Shown one piece after another: positions 1 through 8,885 of a DNA stretch of 44,092 bases. The notes below the pieces were generated by a model, which made no database searches, was not told the origin of the DNA, and was given only the letters and a program-made list of their open reading frames with translations. A program made the position numbers and the translations under genes. Source of the DNA: Streptomyces sp. SID10853 (GTDB lineage: Bacteria > Actinomycetota > Actinomycetes > Streptomycetales > Streptomycetaceae); assembly GCF_010548145.1 (NCBI RefSeq), contig NZ_JAAGLN010000036.1, forward strand, positions 1 through 44,092, given 5' to 3'. Every line of letters starts with the position of its first letter. Within the stretch, counting starts at the first letter, position 1.

Positions 1-2
1 CG

Positions 3-2294
3 CCCGGGGCACCGGCGGCCACACCGGCCACCCCGGCTCCGCAGCCGGGCCACCGGCTCGCGGGCCGCCGTGCCGAGGTGGCGCGGCTGCGGGACCTCCT
101 GGAGGACGTCCGCCGCGGTCGTGGCCACGCACTCCTGGTACTGGGCGAACAGGGCATCGGCAAGACCGAGTTGCTGCAGGAGATGACTCAGCTCGTCAAT
201 CCCGACGTGCGCGTGGTGCGCTCGTCGTGCAGCGCGATCCCCTCGTCACCGGTCTACTGGATCTGGGAACAGGCCGTACAGCAGCTGGGAGCCGAGGACG
301 CGCACAGCGCGGATCTCCCGCCCCAGGCCGACTGGACGCCCGCCCAGCACTTCGCCCACCAGATGCGGATCTGCCGGGCCGTACTCACCGCGGCCGAACA
401 CGGCCCGCTCGTCGTGCTGCTGGAGGACCTGCACTTCGCCGACGCGCGGGTGCTCGACCTGCTTCACCTGCTGACCAGGCAGATCGGCCACGCCCGGGTG
501 ATGGTGCTCGCCTCGCTGCGCGACCACGACCTCGCCAAGGACCAGACGCTGCGGCGGGCCGTGGGGCGCATTCTCCAGGAGAGCAACACCAGCACGGTCT
601 GGCTGAAGGGCCTCACCGACGCACAGAGCAGCGACCTCATCACCGCGGTCCGGGGCACGGCACCCCCGCAGGAGGAGGTGCGCAGGCTCCAGGAGGCCAC
701 CGGCGGCAACCCGTTCCTGCTGCACAGCCTGCTGTCGGCGCGGACGGCGGCGGCGCCCGGGGGCGGACCGGTGCCCTTCGAGGTGCGTGAGGTGCTGTAC
801 GAGCGCCTCAGCGAGTGCTCGGCCGACACCCGCGACGTCCTCACCCTGTGCGCCGTGATCGGCGTCCGCGTCTGGCGGCCGCTGCTCGCCGGGCCGCTGT
901 CCTCGCGCGGTCTGCCGCCGTCCCTCGTCGACGACGTACTGCGCACCGGTCTGCTGCGCCCCGACTCCACCGACGAGAGCCATCTCTCCTTCACCCACGG
1001 GCTCGTACGCGACTTCCTCCTGGAGGGCGCGCAGCCCCTGACCCGCGCCCTGTGGCACCAGGAGGTCGCCGTCGTACTGGCCAAGCGGCACCAGCCGGGC
1101 GACGACACCGCGGAGATCCGCCGGCACTGCCTCCAGGCGGCCCGGATCCTGGGTGCCGACGAAGGCGTACACCCGCTCCTCGCCCTGGCCGACCAGGCGC
1201 AGGCGCGGTTCTTCCACCACGAGGCGCAGCGCCATCTGGAGGACGTGGCCTCCGTCATAGCGGCACTGCCCGGGGACGAGAGGACATCGGCGGTCGAGCT
1301 GTATCTGCACAAGCGGATGATGTGGCTGCACGCCCTGCTCGAAGGCTACGGCTCCCCACGGGTCAAGCACGCGTACGACCAGGCACGTCAGCTGGAACGG
1401 ACCCTGGACAACACCCAGCCCACGGAGCTGCTCCACACCCGGGCCATCGTGGCCATCGCCGAAGGCCAGTACACCGCGGCGGCGGAGACCGCCGGCCTGC
1501 TCCATGAACTGGCCGAACACGGCGGGGGCCAGGCGGCCAGATCAGCGGCCTGCTACGCGGACGGCGTCACGCTGCATGTACGGGGCCGTCTCGACCAGGC
1601 ACTCGACGCACTCGGCCAGGGCGTCGGCATCATCGACCGCCTCCTGGACGCGTCCGGCGGCCGGCCGAGCACGGCCAACGGCCTCCTGCACGACCAGCGG
1701 ATCGACTACCGGGCCTACCTGGCACTCACCCACTGGCTGAACGGCGATCAGCGGCAGGCCCGGCACTACCGCTCCGAGCTGCTGCAGCTGACCCAGTCGG
1801 ACCGCTACGAACGGCCCTGGGACCGCGCCTTCGCCCGCTATGTGGACGCCCTGCTCGCCATCGCGGAAGGAGACGTCCAGGGCGCCTGGAAGGCAGGAAA
1901 GGCCGGGGTGGACCTGACCACCAGGTGCCAACTCGTCTACTGGCACGACATGCTGGCCGTTCCGCTCGGCTGGGCCGAGGTGCGCCAGGGCATGCACGAG
2001 AGAGGACTGGCGCGGATCCGGGCAGCGCTGCGCGCAGCGGCCGGACACCGGACCCTGCTGCGCCGCACCCTGCATCTGGGGCTGCTCGCCGACGCCCTGC
2101 GGCACGCGGGCTGCGAGAGCGAGGCGCGGCGGACCATCGCCCGCGCCGCCCAGGAGATCGAGGAGCGGGGCGAGTACGTCTATCTGCAGCCGCAGTGGCC
2201 CTTCGCCGCCCTCCTCCGGGACCATCTCGTCGAAGGCGCATCCGGGGTGACGCCGGGGTACCGGACCGTGTCCACGCAGGGGTCAGCCGACTGA
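3..2294 (+). CDS. Large ATPase transcriptional regulator (SARP-ATPase or LAL type), 5' end outside window
   Basis: The reading frame is open to the left edge. A GTG at 78 could serve as a start, but the codons before it read an Ala/Pro-rich linker followed by GRRAEVARL, the usual entry to an AAA/STAND ATPase domain, so the true start probably lies upstream of the window. A Walker A motif (GEQGIGKT) and a Walker-B-like strand (LVVLLEDLH) are visible, followed by a long helical, TPR-like C-terminal half. There is no LuxR helix-turn-helix at the C-terminus, so any DNA-binding domain should be N-terminal, as in large SARPs such as the regulator at the end of the S. clavuligerus clavam cluster (Cvm7). 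It converges on the MFS gene with a 12-bp overlap. The ATPase class is secure; the SARP assignment is inferred. Confidence 0.75.
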   Translation, partial: PGAPAATPATPAPQPGHRLAGRRAEVARLRDLLEDVRRGRGHALLVLGEQGIGKTELLQEMTQLVNPDVRVVRSSCSAIPSSPVYWIWEQAVQQLGAEDAHSADLPPQADWTPAQHFAHQMRICRAVLTAAEHGPLVVLLEDLHFADARVLDLLHLLTRQIGHARVMVLASLRDHDLAKDQTLRRAVGRILQESNTSTVWLKGLTDAQSSDLITAVRGTAPPQEEVRRLQEATGGNPFLLHSLLSARTAAAPGGGPVPFEVREVLYERLSECSADTRDVLTLCAVIGVRVWRPLLAGPLSSRGLPPSLVDDVLRTGLLRPDSTDESHLSFTHGLVRDFLLEGAQPLTRALWHQEVAVVLAKRHQPGDDTAEIRRHCLQAARILGADEGVHPLLALADQAQARFFHHEAQRHLEDVASVIAALPGDERTSAVELYLHKRMMWLHALLEGYGSPRVKHAYDQARQLERTLDNTQPTELLHTRAIVAIAEGQYTAAAETAGLLHELAEHGGGQAARSAACYADGVTLHVRGRLDQALDALGQGVGIIDRLLDASGGRPSTANGLLHDQRIDYRAYLALTHWLNGDQRQARHYRSELLQLTQSDRYERPWDRAFARYVDALLAIAEGDVQGAWKAGKAGVDLTTRCQLVYWHDMLAVPLGWAEVRQGMHERGLARIRAALRAAAGHRTLLRRTLHLGLLADALRHAGCESEARRTIARAAQEIEERGEYVYLQPQWPFAALLRDHLVEGASGVTPGYRTVSTQGSAD

Positions 2295-3554
2295 CAGGTC
2301 CGTGTCGACCGATGCCGTCGCCAGCGGTGTCGGTCGCCGCAGCCGGGCCAGCACCAGATGCGCCGAGGCGGCCGACAGCGCCAGGACCACGCAGGCGGCC
2401 CAGACGACGGCGGAGCCGAACGCCTGGATGAGCTGCCCGCTGAGCAGCGGCGCCAGGGCCACGGACGCACTCCACACGGACAGGAACCACCCCTGGTAGG
2501 TGCCGTGACCGTGCGCCGGTGCCAGGGCGGCGACCAGCGCCATACAGGTCGGCCACACCACGATCTCCCCCAGGCTCCACAGCACGACCGTCGCCGCGTA
2601 CCCCGGTACGGAGTGGACGACCGCGGTCAGCCCCAGCCCGGTCCCGGTGACGAGGGTGGCGGCGGCCAGTGCGATCTCGGGGCGCATCCGCCCGGCCAGC
2701 CGGGTCAACGGCAGCTGGAGCACCGCGATGACCAGACCGTTCATCATCATCACGAGGCCGTAGTCCGCGGGGGAGAGATGGTCGGCCGTCATGGTCAACG
2801 GCAGGGCCACCAAAGGCTGCTGGAACAGCAGGCCCAGCAGCAGCACCGAGCCGAGCAGCACCAGGAAAGGCCGGTCGCGGTGGACGCCACGGGTCCGCCC
2901 GGCCGAGGTCTCCTCGCTGGTCGCGGTCTTCTCGGGGCGCGTCTCCGGCACCCACCGGTAGACCATGGCCCCGGCCGCCACATTGGCCAGCGCGTTGACC
3001 ACGAACAAGGTCAGGAAGCCGTGCTCGGCCGCCGCCCCCGCGGTCACGGCGGCGGCGGAGAACCCCAGGTTGGTGGCCCAGTACAGCAGCGAGTAGGCGC
3101 GCGGCCGGTCCGCCTCGTCCACCAGGTCGGCGACGGCCGCCGCCCGGGCGGGGCGCGAGGCGTTGAGTCCCAGCCCCACCACCAGGGTGCCCAGGAGGAC
3201 CAGGGCCGGGGAGCGGGCCGTGCCGAGCAGCACCATGCCGGTGACGGCGAACGCCTCACTGGCCAGCAGCACGGCCCGGCGGCCGATACGGTCCGCGAGT
3301 ACGCCGCCGAGCAGCGAGGCGATCCCGCTGCCGACGCCGAACACGGCGAGTGTCAGACCGGTGAACGACGCCGAGTAGCCGCGCTGGGTGGTCAGGTAGA
3401 TCGCCAGGAACGGCACCACGAACCCGCCGGCGGAGGTGATGAGCATGCCACCCCAGAGCCACCAGTAGGAACGCGGCAGTCCGCCCACGGTGGGCCGGAG
3501 CGAGGTCACCAGGCGCCGCGCGCCGCGGCGTACCGCACGGTCGCTCTTGCTCAA
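2283..3554 (-). CDS. MFS transporter, probable clavam exporter
   Basis: A 423-residue major facilitator with about 12 hydrophobic segments. An MFS cytoplasmic-loop signature is visible between the second and third helices (GGVLADRIGRR), with a basic cytoplasmic N-terminus. The start codon is TTG and overlaps the stop of the ATP-grasp gene by four bases, so the two are translationally coupled. Coupling to a ligase in a clavam cluster suggests export of, and perhaps self-protection from, the finished product. The substrate cannot be read from sequence. Confidence 0.85.
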   Translation of the reverse strand: MSKSDRAVRRGARRLVTSLRPTVGGLPRSYWWLWGGMLITSAGGFVVPFLAIYLTTQRGYSASFTGLTLAVFGVGSGIASLLGGVLADRIGRRAVLLASEAFAVTGMVLLGTARSPALVLLGTLVVGLGLNASRPARAAAVADLVDEADRPRAYSLLYWATNLGFSAAAVTAGAAAEHGFLTLFVVNALANVAAGAMVYRWVPETRPEKTATSEETSAGRTRGVHRDRPFLVLLGSVLLLGLLFQQPLVALPLTMTADHLSPADYGLVMMMNGLVIAVLQLPLTRLAGRMRPEIALAAATLVTGTGLGLTAVVHSVPGYAATVVLWSLGEIVVWPTCMALVAALAPAHGHGTYQGWFLSVWSASVALAPLLSGQLIQAFGSAVVWAACVVLALSAASAHLVLARLRRPTPLATASVDTDLSVG

Positions 3555-4819
3555 CCCTGTTCCTCGTATTCGACGTGCAGTGTCCGGGCCAGGTAGTCGC
3601 GGTAGGTCACGGCCGCGGCGTCCGAATCGTGCCGGGACAGCACGATCGCCGGGTACCCGGACCAGTCCGGATAGCAGCGCACCTGCGCGCCGGGGCCGAC
3701 GGTCTGCACCACGTAGTCGACCTGCGGGTCGGTGCGCACGACGTCCAGGCCGCGTACCCGGTTGATCCGTCCGCCCTTGCCGACCGGCACGAGGTAGGCC
3801 GCGGCGTGGCCGGTCGGCACCGGCTCCTCGCTCCAGCAGAGCGGTTGCCGGCCGAGATGGATACGCAGCGCCTCGGCGGCCAGGTCGATGCCGCTGCTGA
3901 CGTGGACGAGGTGGTGCATGAAGCCCCCGCCGCCGATACGCGCACCCATCTCAAGCAGCACCGGCCGCACCCCGCCGACCAGCCTCAGCTCGGTGTGGGT
4001 GGTGCCTTCGGTGACGCCGAAGGCGTGGTGGGCGCCGATCACCTCCGCCTCGATCGCGGCCAGTATCTCGGCGGGCAGCTGGGCGGGGGCCCGCAGCGTG
4101 GTCTCCTCGAAGTAGGGGCCGGTCAGCTCCCCCTTCCAGCTGATGGCGCAGACCCGCACCTCGCCGTGGAACACGAGGGACTCGGCGGAGATCTCCGGCC
4201 CGTCCAGGTACTCCTCGACCAGCACACCGGCCTGCTCGGCCGTCCCTTCGCCGGGCGCCAGATGGGTGTCGACGAGTGCCCGGGTGCGGGCGACGGCCTG
4301 CTCCAGGCCGTCCTTGTCGTCGGCGCGGATCACCCCGAGGCTGGAGAAGCCGCTCGCCGGTTTGACCACGACGGGGAACCGCAGGTCCAGTGCCTCGATC
4401 CAGCCGTCCGGATCGCCGACGACCCGGAAGCCGGGCGCCCCCAGGCCCGCCTTCCGCAGCCGCTGCCGCATGCTGCGCTTGTCGCGCACCACCGCGGCCG
4501 CCTCGTCGGACAGACCGGGGAGCCCCAGCTCGCGGGCGGCGCGTGCCACGAACGGCACGACCTTCTCGTTGCCCGCCATGATTCCGGCGAAGGGCTCCCG
4601 CCGGTAGCGGTCGGCGAGCGCGGACAGGGCTCCTTCCGGGTTCCCGTCGATGTCCAGCGGCAGGACCTCGACGACCGCGTTGGCCCGGGCGGCGGACTCC
4701 GCCGTGTCGTCTCCCCTGGGGACGAGGACCAGGTCGATGCCGGCACGCGCGGCGGCGTCGAACACCCAGGGGTGCGTGGACAGTTGTCCGACGAGGACGA
4801 GTTTCGGGCGCTGTGGCAT
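3551..4819 (-). CDS. ATP-grasp carboxylate-amine ligase, candidate amino-acid ligase
   Basis: A 422-residue ATP-grasp enzyme of the carbamoyl-phosphate-synthase/L-amino-acid-ligase type. The N-terminal domain resembles a pre-ATP-grasp fold. The ATP-binding strand FPVVVKPASGFSSLGV lies near residues 148-163, then the clamp VEEYLDGPEISAES, then the metal-binding strand EMGARIGGGG. Such enzymes form an acyl-phosphate and couple it to an amine, typically making dipeptides. ATG at 4819 is preceded by GGAGAG. The downstream MFS gene overlaps it. In a clavam cluster with an SHMT-like enzyme, the simplest idea is that it adds an amino acid (valine in valclavam-type compounds) to a clavam amino acid. 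Family call is strong; substrate is inference. Confidence 0.8.
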   Translation of the reverse strand: MPQRPKLVLVGQLSTHPWVFDAAARAGIDLVLVPRGDDTAESAARANAVVEVLPLDIDGNPEGALSALADRYRREPFAGIMAGNEKVVPFVARAARELGLPGLSDEAAAVVRDKRSMRQRLRKAGLGAPGFRVVGDPDGWIEALDLRFPVVVKPASGFSSLGVIRADDKDGLEQAVARTRALVDTHLAPGEGTAEQAGVLVEEYLDGPEISAESLVFHGEVRVCAISWKGELTGPYFEETTLRAPAQLPAEILAAIEAEVIGAHHAFGVTEGTTHTELRLVGGVRPVLLEMGARIGGGGFMHHLVHVSSGIDLAAEALRIHLGRQPLCWSEEPVPTGHAAAYLVPVGKGGRINRVRGLDVVRTDPQVDYVVQTVGPGAQVRCYPDWSGYPAIVLSRHDSDAAAVTYRDYLARTLHVEYEEQG

Positions 4820-4956
4820 GACGGCTCTCCGAAGGTTCGGCTGCAGGGGCGGGTCGGGGGTGCGCGGCGCCGGCCGGTACGGTCCTGCCGCAGATTACCC
4901 GGGTGATCTTGACGTCGGCTTGCAATCCCTTTGATGTGCGGGGCTCAGCGGCGCGC

Positions 4957-6339
4957 TCAGCGCACGTGTCCCTCGGCATCCGTCCTGCTCAGGACCGATC
5001 GCAGACCGTCGGCCAGTTCGTCGGCGTCCTCACGGGTGAAGATCAACGGCGGGTTGATGACCAGGGCGTAGGGGTTGGTCCGCAGGATGATGCCCGCCTG
5101 TACGCGAAGGGCGTCCGACACCTCCGACGTACCGTGCGGCAGGGGCCTGCGGGTCGCCCGGTCGGATGTCAGCTCCACGGCCATCAGCAGGCCGAGCCGC
5201 CGGACCTCGCCCACGACCGGCAGGTCGGTCAGTCCGGCCAGCCGCCGGCCCAGATGGTCACCGACCGCCGTGGCGTTGGCGAGCAGCCCCTCGCGCTCGA
5301 TGATGCCGATGTTCGCCAGCCCCACCGCGCAGGCCGTGGGGTGACCCGAGTAGGTGTAGCCGACCGGGAAGCCGAGGTCGCCGGTCACGGTGGCCGCGAC
5401 CTCGTCGGTCGTGAGGACAGCTCCGTGCGGGAGGTACCCGGAGGTGATCCCCTTCGCCGTGACCATGATGTCGGGGGTCACACCGAAGTGCTCGGCGGCG
5501 AACCAGTGCCCGGTGCGCCCGTAAGCCGTGACGACTTCGTCGGAGATCAGCAGGATGCCGTAGGAACGCAGCAGTTCGGCCACGCGCGGCCAGTAGTCGG
5601 CCGGCGGTACGACCGCGCCGCCGCCGCCCATGACCGGCTCACCGATCATCGCGGCGATCCGCTCCGGGCCGATCCGCTCGATGGTCTCGCGCAGCTCGGC
5701 CAGGCAGAAGTCGGTCACGTCGGCGCCGTCGAACAGCTCCCGGCGGTAGGGGTGCGGCGGGGTCAGGAACTCGACGTCCGGGAGCGAGGGCCCGAACCCC
5801 TCGTGGTAGACCGGGAAGCCCGAGACGCCGCCACTGCCGTAGCCGATGCCGTGGTAGGCCATCCGCCGGGACAGCACCCAGGTCCGCCCGCTCTCGCCGC
5901 GCCGGTGGTGGTAGAGGCGCGCCATGCGCAGCGCGATCTCGTTCCCCTCGGCCCCGCCGCTGGTGTAGTACACCCGGTTCAGCCCTTCCGGGGCCAACCC
6001 GGTGATCCTAGTGGCCAGTTCGACCGCGCGGTCGTTGCTGAGGGGCCCCCAGGTGTGGAAGTACTCCAGCCGGGTCATCTGCTCGGCCGCGGCCTGTGCG
6101 AGTTCCTCGCGGCCGTGTCCGACCTGGCACACCCCGAGCACGGCCGAGGCGTCCAGGTACTCCCGGCCGGCGGCGTCGCGCACCCGGCTGCCCGAGCCGG
6201 ACACCAGCATCGTCCGGTCGGTGCGGTGCGCGGGAAGTGTGGGGTGGATGAGCGTGGCACGGTCCGCGGCAGCGAGCCCTGCGGCGAGCGCTTCGGGCAC
6301 GGCGGAGGTTACAGAGGTCACGGTGGACTCCTTCGTCAC
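4957..6339 (-). CDS. cvm6: Class III PLP aminotransferase (Cvm6-like)
   Basis: A 460-residue fold-type I aminotransferase. The family landmarks are present: YYTSGGAEGNE for cofactor phosphate binding, the Asp of ISDEVVTAYGRTG (D267) and the Schiff-base lysine in TAKGITSGYLPHG (K296). The start is GTG at 6339 with AGGAG about eight bases upstream. It is divergent from the luciferase-like monooxygenase. Family and neighbourhood match Cvm6 of S. clavuligerus, which is required for 5S clavams and is thought to act after clavaminic acid. The substrate in this organism is inferred. Confidence 0.85.
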   Translation of the reverse strand: MTKESTVTSVTSAVPEALAAGLAAADRATLIHPTLPAHRTDRTMLVSGSGSRVRDAAGREYLDASAVLGVCQVGHGREELAQAAAEQMTRLEYFHTWGPLSNDRAVELATRITGLAPEGLNRVYYTSGGAEGNEIALRMARLYHHRRGESGRTWVLSRRMAYHGIGYGSGGVSGFPVYHEGFGPSLPDVEFLTPPHPYRRELFDGADVTDFCLAELRETIERIGPERIAAMIGEPVMGGGGAVVPPADYWPRVAELLRSYGILLISDEVVTAYGRTGHWFAAEHFGVTPDIMVTAKGITSGYLPHGAVLTTDEVAATVTGDLGFPVGYTYSGHPTACAVGLANIGIIEREGLLANATAVGDHLGRRLAGLTDLPVVGEVRRLGLLMAVELTSDRATRRPLPHGTSEVSDALRVQAGIILRTNPYALVINPPLIFTREDADELADGLRSVLSRTDAEGHVR

Positions 6340-6596
6340 GGCTGGGGCTCCTGTCCACCCTCACCGCGGCCGCTTGCCGGACGCTGGACGTTCCGCTGCG
6401 CCCGGAAGGGCCGCCGCGCGCCGGGCACGGGCGCCTCCCGGCCGCCCGGCAGGCGCCGCGTCAAACGGACGCCAAGAGCGCGGTGCGACAGTCGAGCCTC
6501 CTCCCCCGCCTTCCTGTCCCGCGCTTCCTGTCCCGCGCTTCCTGTCCCGCTTGCTGTCCTGCGCCTGCCGGCCCGGCGCCGCGACCCGAAAGGACC
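6340..6596. promoter_or_regulatory. Divergent promoter region between aminotransferase and monooxygenase
   Basis: This 257-bp gap separates two divergently transcribed clavam genes and must hold both promoters. It contains a short tandem array (separate entry). I could not assign a convincing -35/-10 pair. A GAAAGGA ribosome site ends just before the ATG at 6597. Confidence 0.45.
6510..6563. repeat. About four 14-bp direct repeats upstream of the monooxygenase gene
   Basis: The unit CTTCCTGTCCCGCG starts at 6510 and 6524 exactly, at 6538 with one mismatch, and in degenerate form near 6550. It lies 34 to 87 bp before the ATG of the luciferase-like gene. Direct repeats upstream of cluster genes are typical SARP sites, but SARP repeats usually recur every 11 or 22 bp, so this may simply be a minisatellite. 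Confidence 0.6.
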
Positions 6597-7784
6597 ATGG
6601 TGAAGTCAATCCTCTTCTACCTGCCCACAGTTGGCAGCCACGATCAGATCCTGCGCGGCATGTCCGGCGTCAACCCGCAGAACTACCAGAACATGCTCCG
6701 GCAGCTCACCCGCCAGGCCCAGGCCGCCGACGAACTCGGCTACTGGGGCCTGTCCTTCACCGAACACCACTTCCACATCGAGGGGTTCGAGGTCTCCAAC
6801 AACCCCATCATGCTGGGGCTGTACCTGGCCATGCAGACCAAGCACATCCGGGTCGGCCAGATGGCCAACGTGCTGCCCTTCCACAATCCCGTACGGCTCG
6901 CCGAGGATCTGGCGATGCTCGACCACATGACCCGCGGCCGCACTTTCGTCGGCATCGCACGGGGCTTCCAGAAGCGGTGGGCCGAGATCTTCGGCCAGGT
7001 GTACGGAGTGGGCGGAACGCTCTCCGACGCGGGCGACAAGGACCGGCGCAACCGCGCGCTCTTCGAGGAGCACTGGGAGATCCTCAAGAAGGCGTGGACC
7101 ACCGAGACCTTCTCGCACTCGGGCGAGCAGTGGACGATCCCCGTCAAGGACCTGGAATTCCCCTACGACGCGGTCCGCCGGTACGGCCGGGGCGTCGACG
7201 AGAACGGCATCGTCCAGGAAGTCGGCATCGCGCCCAAGCCGTACCAGCGCCCCCACCCGCCGGTCTTCCAGCCGTTCAGCTTCAGCGAGGACACCTTCCG
7301 CTTCTGCGCCCGGGAGGGCGTGGTGCCGATCCTGATGAACACCGACGACCGGATCGTCCAACGTCTGATGGACCTCTACCAGGAGGAGGCCGAGGCGGCC
7401 GGACACGGCACACTGCGCCGCGGCGAGCGGGTGGGCGTCATGAAGGACGTCCTGGTGTCACGGGACGCCGACGAGGCGCACCACTGGGCGGCCCGCGGCG
7501 GCGGCTTCATCTTCGAGAACTGGTTCGGCCCCATGGGCTTCACCGAGGCACTGCGCAACGTCGGTGAGACGGGGCCGATCGGCTCGGACTACGGAACGCT
7601 GGTCGAGCGGGGTCTCGAATGGGTCGGCACCCCGGACGACATCAACCGCAAGATCGAGAAACTGGTGGAGAAGCACGACCCCGAGTACCTGCTCCAGTGC
7701 CAGTACTCCGGCCTGATCCCGCACGAGGTGCAGATGCGCAGCCTGGAGCTGTGGGCCACCGAGATCGCACCCAACTGGCTGTGA
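6597..7784 (+). CDS. cvm5: Luciferase-like flavin-dependent monooxygenase (Cvm5-like)
   Basis: A 395-residue luciferase-like monooxygenase (bacterial luciferase family, FMNH2 or F420 dependent). Family features include the early GYWGLSFTEHHF segment, the LAEDLAMLDHMTRGRTFVGIARG segment and a TIM-barrel length. The frame is open further upstream, but the ATG at 6597 has a GAAAGGA ribosome site and begins MVKSILFYLP, the usual first strand, so the longer start is rejected. It matches Cvm5, a two-component oxygenase required for 5S clavams; the flavin reductase at 18796 is the likely partner. It is probably co-transcribed with the acyltransferase 15 bp downstream. Confidence 0.87.
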   Translation: MVKSILFYLPTVGSHDQILRGMSGVNPQNYQNMLRQLTRQAQAADELGYWGLSFTEHHFHIEGFEVSNNPIMLGLYLAMQTKHIRVGQMANVLPFHNPVRLAEDLAMLDHMTRGRTFVGIARGFQKRWAEIFGQVYGVGGTLSDAGDKDRRNRALFEEHWEILKKAWTTETFSHSGEQWTIPVKDLEFPYDAVRRYGRGVDENGIVQEVGIAPKPYQRPHPPVFQPFSFSEDTFRFCAREGVVPILMNTDDRIVQRLMDLYQEEAEAAGHGTLRRGERVGVMKDVLVSRDADEAHHWAARGGGFIFENWFGPMGFTEALRNVGETGPIGSDYGTLVERGLEWVGTPDDINRKIEKLVEKHDPEYLLQCQYSGLIPHEVQMRSLELWATEIAPNWL

Positions 7785-7799
7785 ACAGGAGTGGTGACG

Positions 7800-8804
7800 G
7801 TGGACCACCAGGTATGCGAGATCGACGCACTCCCCCTGCTCGGCGGCGGGACCCTCACCGGCGCCCGGATCGGGTACGCCGTGCAGGGCAGCCTCGACCC
7901 GGACGGCAGGAACGCCGTGCTGTGCCCGTCCTTCTTCGGCGGTGACCACACCGGCTACGACTGGCTGATCGGCGAGGGCCGGCCGCTGGACACCGCCCGG
8001 TACTGCGTGATCACGGCGGGCCTGTTCGGCAACGGGGTCTCCAGCTCCCCCAGCAACCACCCGTCGGGGGCGGACTTCCCGCTGATCACCCCGCAGGACA
8101 ACGTCGCCGCACAGCACCGGCTCCTGACCGAGCACCTGGGCGTACGGGAGCTGGCCCTGGTCACCGGGTGGTCGATGGGCGCGGCGCACACCTACCAGTG
8201 GGCGGTCTCCCATCCCGGGATGGTGCGCAGGATCGCCCCGGTCTGCGGCTCCGCGGTGACCAGCGAGCACAACCGGGTCTTCCTGACCGGTCTGGCCGCG
8301 GCGCTGGCGGCCGACGGCGGCGCTGAGCGGGGGCAGCGGGCCGCCGGCCGGGTCTTCGCGGGCTGGGCGGCCTCGCACCCCTTCTGGGCCGGGCGGGCCT
8401 ACCGGGACATCGGCTTCGCGGACCGGGAGGGCTATCTCGCCGGGTTCTGGGAGCAGTTCTTCCTGGCAGGACCGGCCGCGGCGGACCTGCTGGCCATGGT
8501 CCGCACCTGGGAACACGCGGACGTGGGGGCGACCCCCGGCTACGGCGGCAGCGCCGATGCGGCCCTGTCGTCGGTCACGGCCGAGGCCGTGCTGCTTCCC
8601 GCCGCCCTTGACCAGTGCTTCGCGGTCTCGGACGAGGAGCGGGCCGCCGGCCTCATGCCGCACACGGCCCTTGAGGTGATCCCCGGAGTGTGGGGGCATC
8701 TGGCCGGGGCCGGCGCGAACCCCGCCGACCGGGAGTTCGTCGGCGGAGCACTGCGCGCGCTGCTGGCACGTCAGCCGTCGGCGGACGCGGTACGGGCCGG
8801 TTGA
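7800..8804 (+). CDS. Alpha/beta-hydrolase-fold O-acyltransferase (homoserine acetyltransferase family)
   Basis: About 334 residues from GTG 7800, which sits eight bases after AGGAG; GTGs at 7791 and 7794 are in frame but lie on or too near that site. The nucleophile elbow GWSMGAAHTYQWA matches the MetX/DAC-acetyltransferase family, and the C-terminal VWGHLAG supplies the catalytic histidine. It follows the monooxygenase gene by 15 bp and occupies the position of the acyltransferase-like gene (cvm4) beside cvm5 in S. clavuligerus. A role in acylating or deacylating a clavam intermediate is plausible. Fold and class are clear; donor and acceptor are unknown. Confidence 0.75.
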   Translation: MDHQVCEIDALPLLGGGTLTGARIGYAVQGSLDPDGRNAVLCPSFFGGDHTGYDWLIGEGRPLDTARYCVITAGLFGNGVSSSPSNHPSGADFPLITPQDNVAAQHRLLTEHLGVRELALVTGWSMGAAHTYQWAVSHPGMVRRIAPVCGSAVTSEHNRVFLTGLAAALAADGGAERGQRAAGRVFAGWAASHPFWAGRAYRDIGFADREGYLAGFWEQFFLAGPAAADLLAMVRTWEHADVGATPGYGGSADAALSSVTAEAVLLPAALDQCFAVSDEERAAGLMPHTALEVIPGVWGHLAGAGANPADREFVGGALRALLARQPSADAVRAG

Positions 8805-8822
8805 CGGTTCGGTCGACGTACA

Positions 8823-8878
8823 CGGCCCAAGGGGAATCGGACGGTGCCTGTGCGCACCGTCCGATTCCCCTTGGGCCG
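8823..8878. terminator. Strong bidirectional terminator between convergent genes
   Basis: A perfect 25-bp inverted repeat (8823-8847 and 8854-8878) with a six-base loop lies exactly between the convergent acyltransferase and oat genes. There is no long T-tract, as is common in Streptomyces, but the stem contains A/T-rich stretches flanking G/C blocks. It should end transcripts from both sides. Confidence 0.85.
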
Positions 8879-8885
8879 GTCAGGA

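Noticed and set aside
4903..6603. 566-codon plus-strand frame opposite the aminotransferase
   Set aside because: The aminotransferase frame carries all catalytic motifs; the opposite frame has none.
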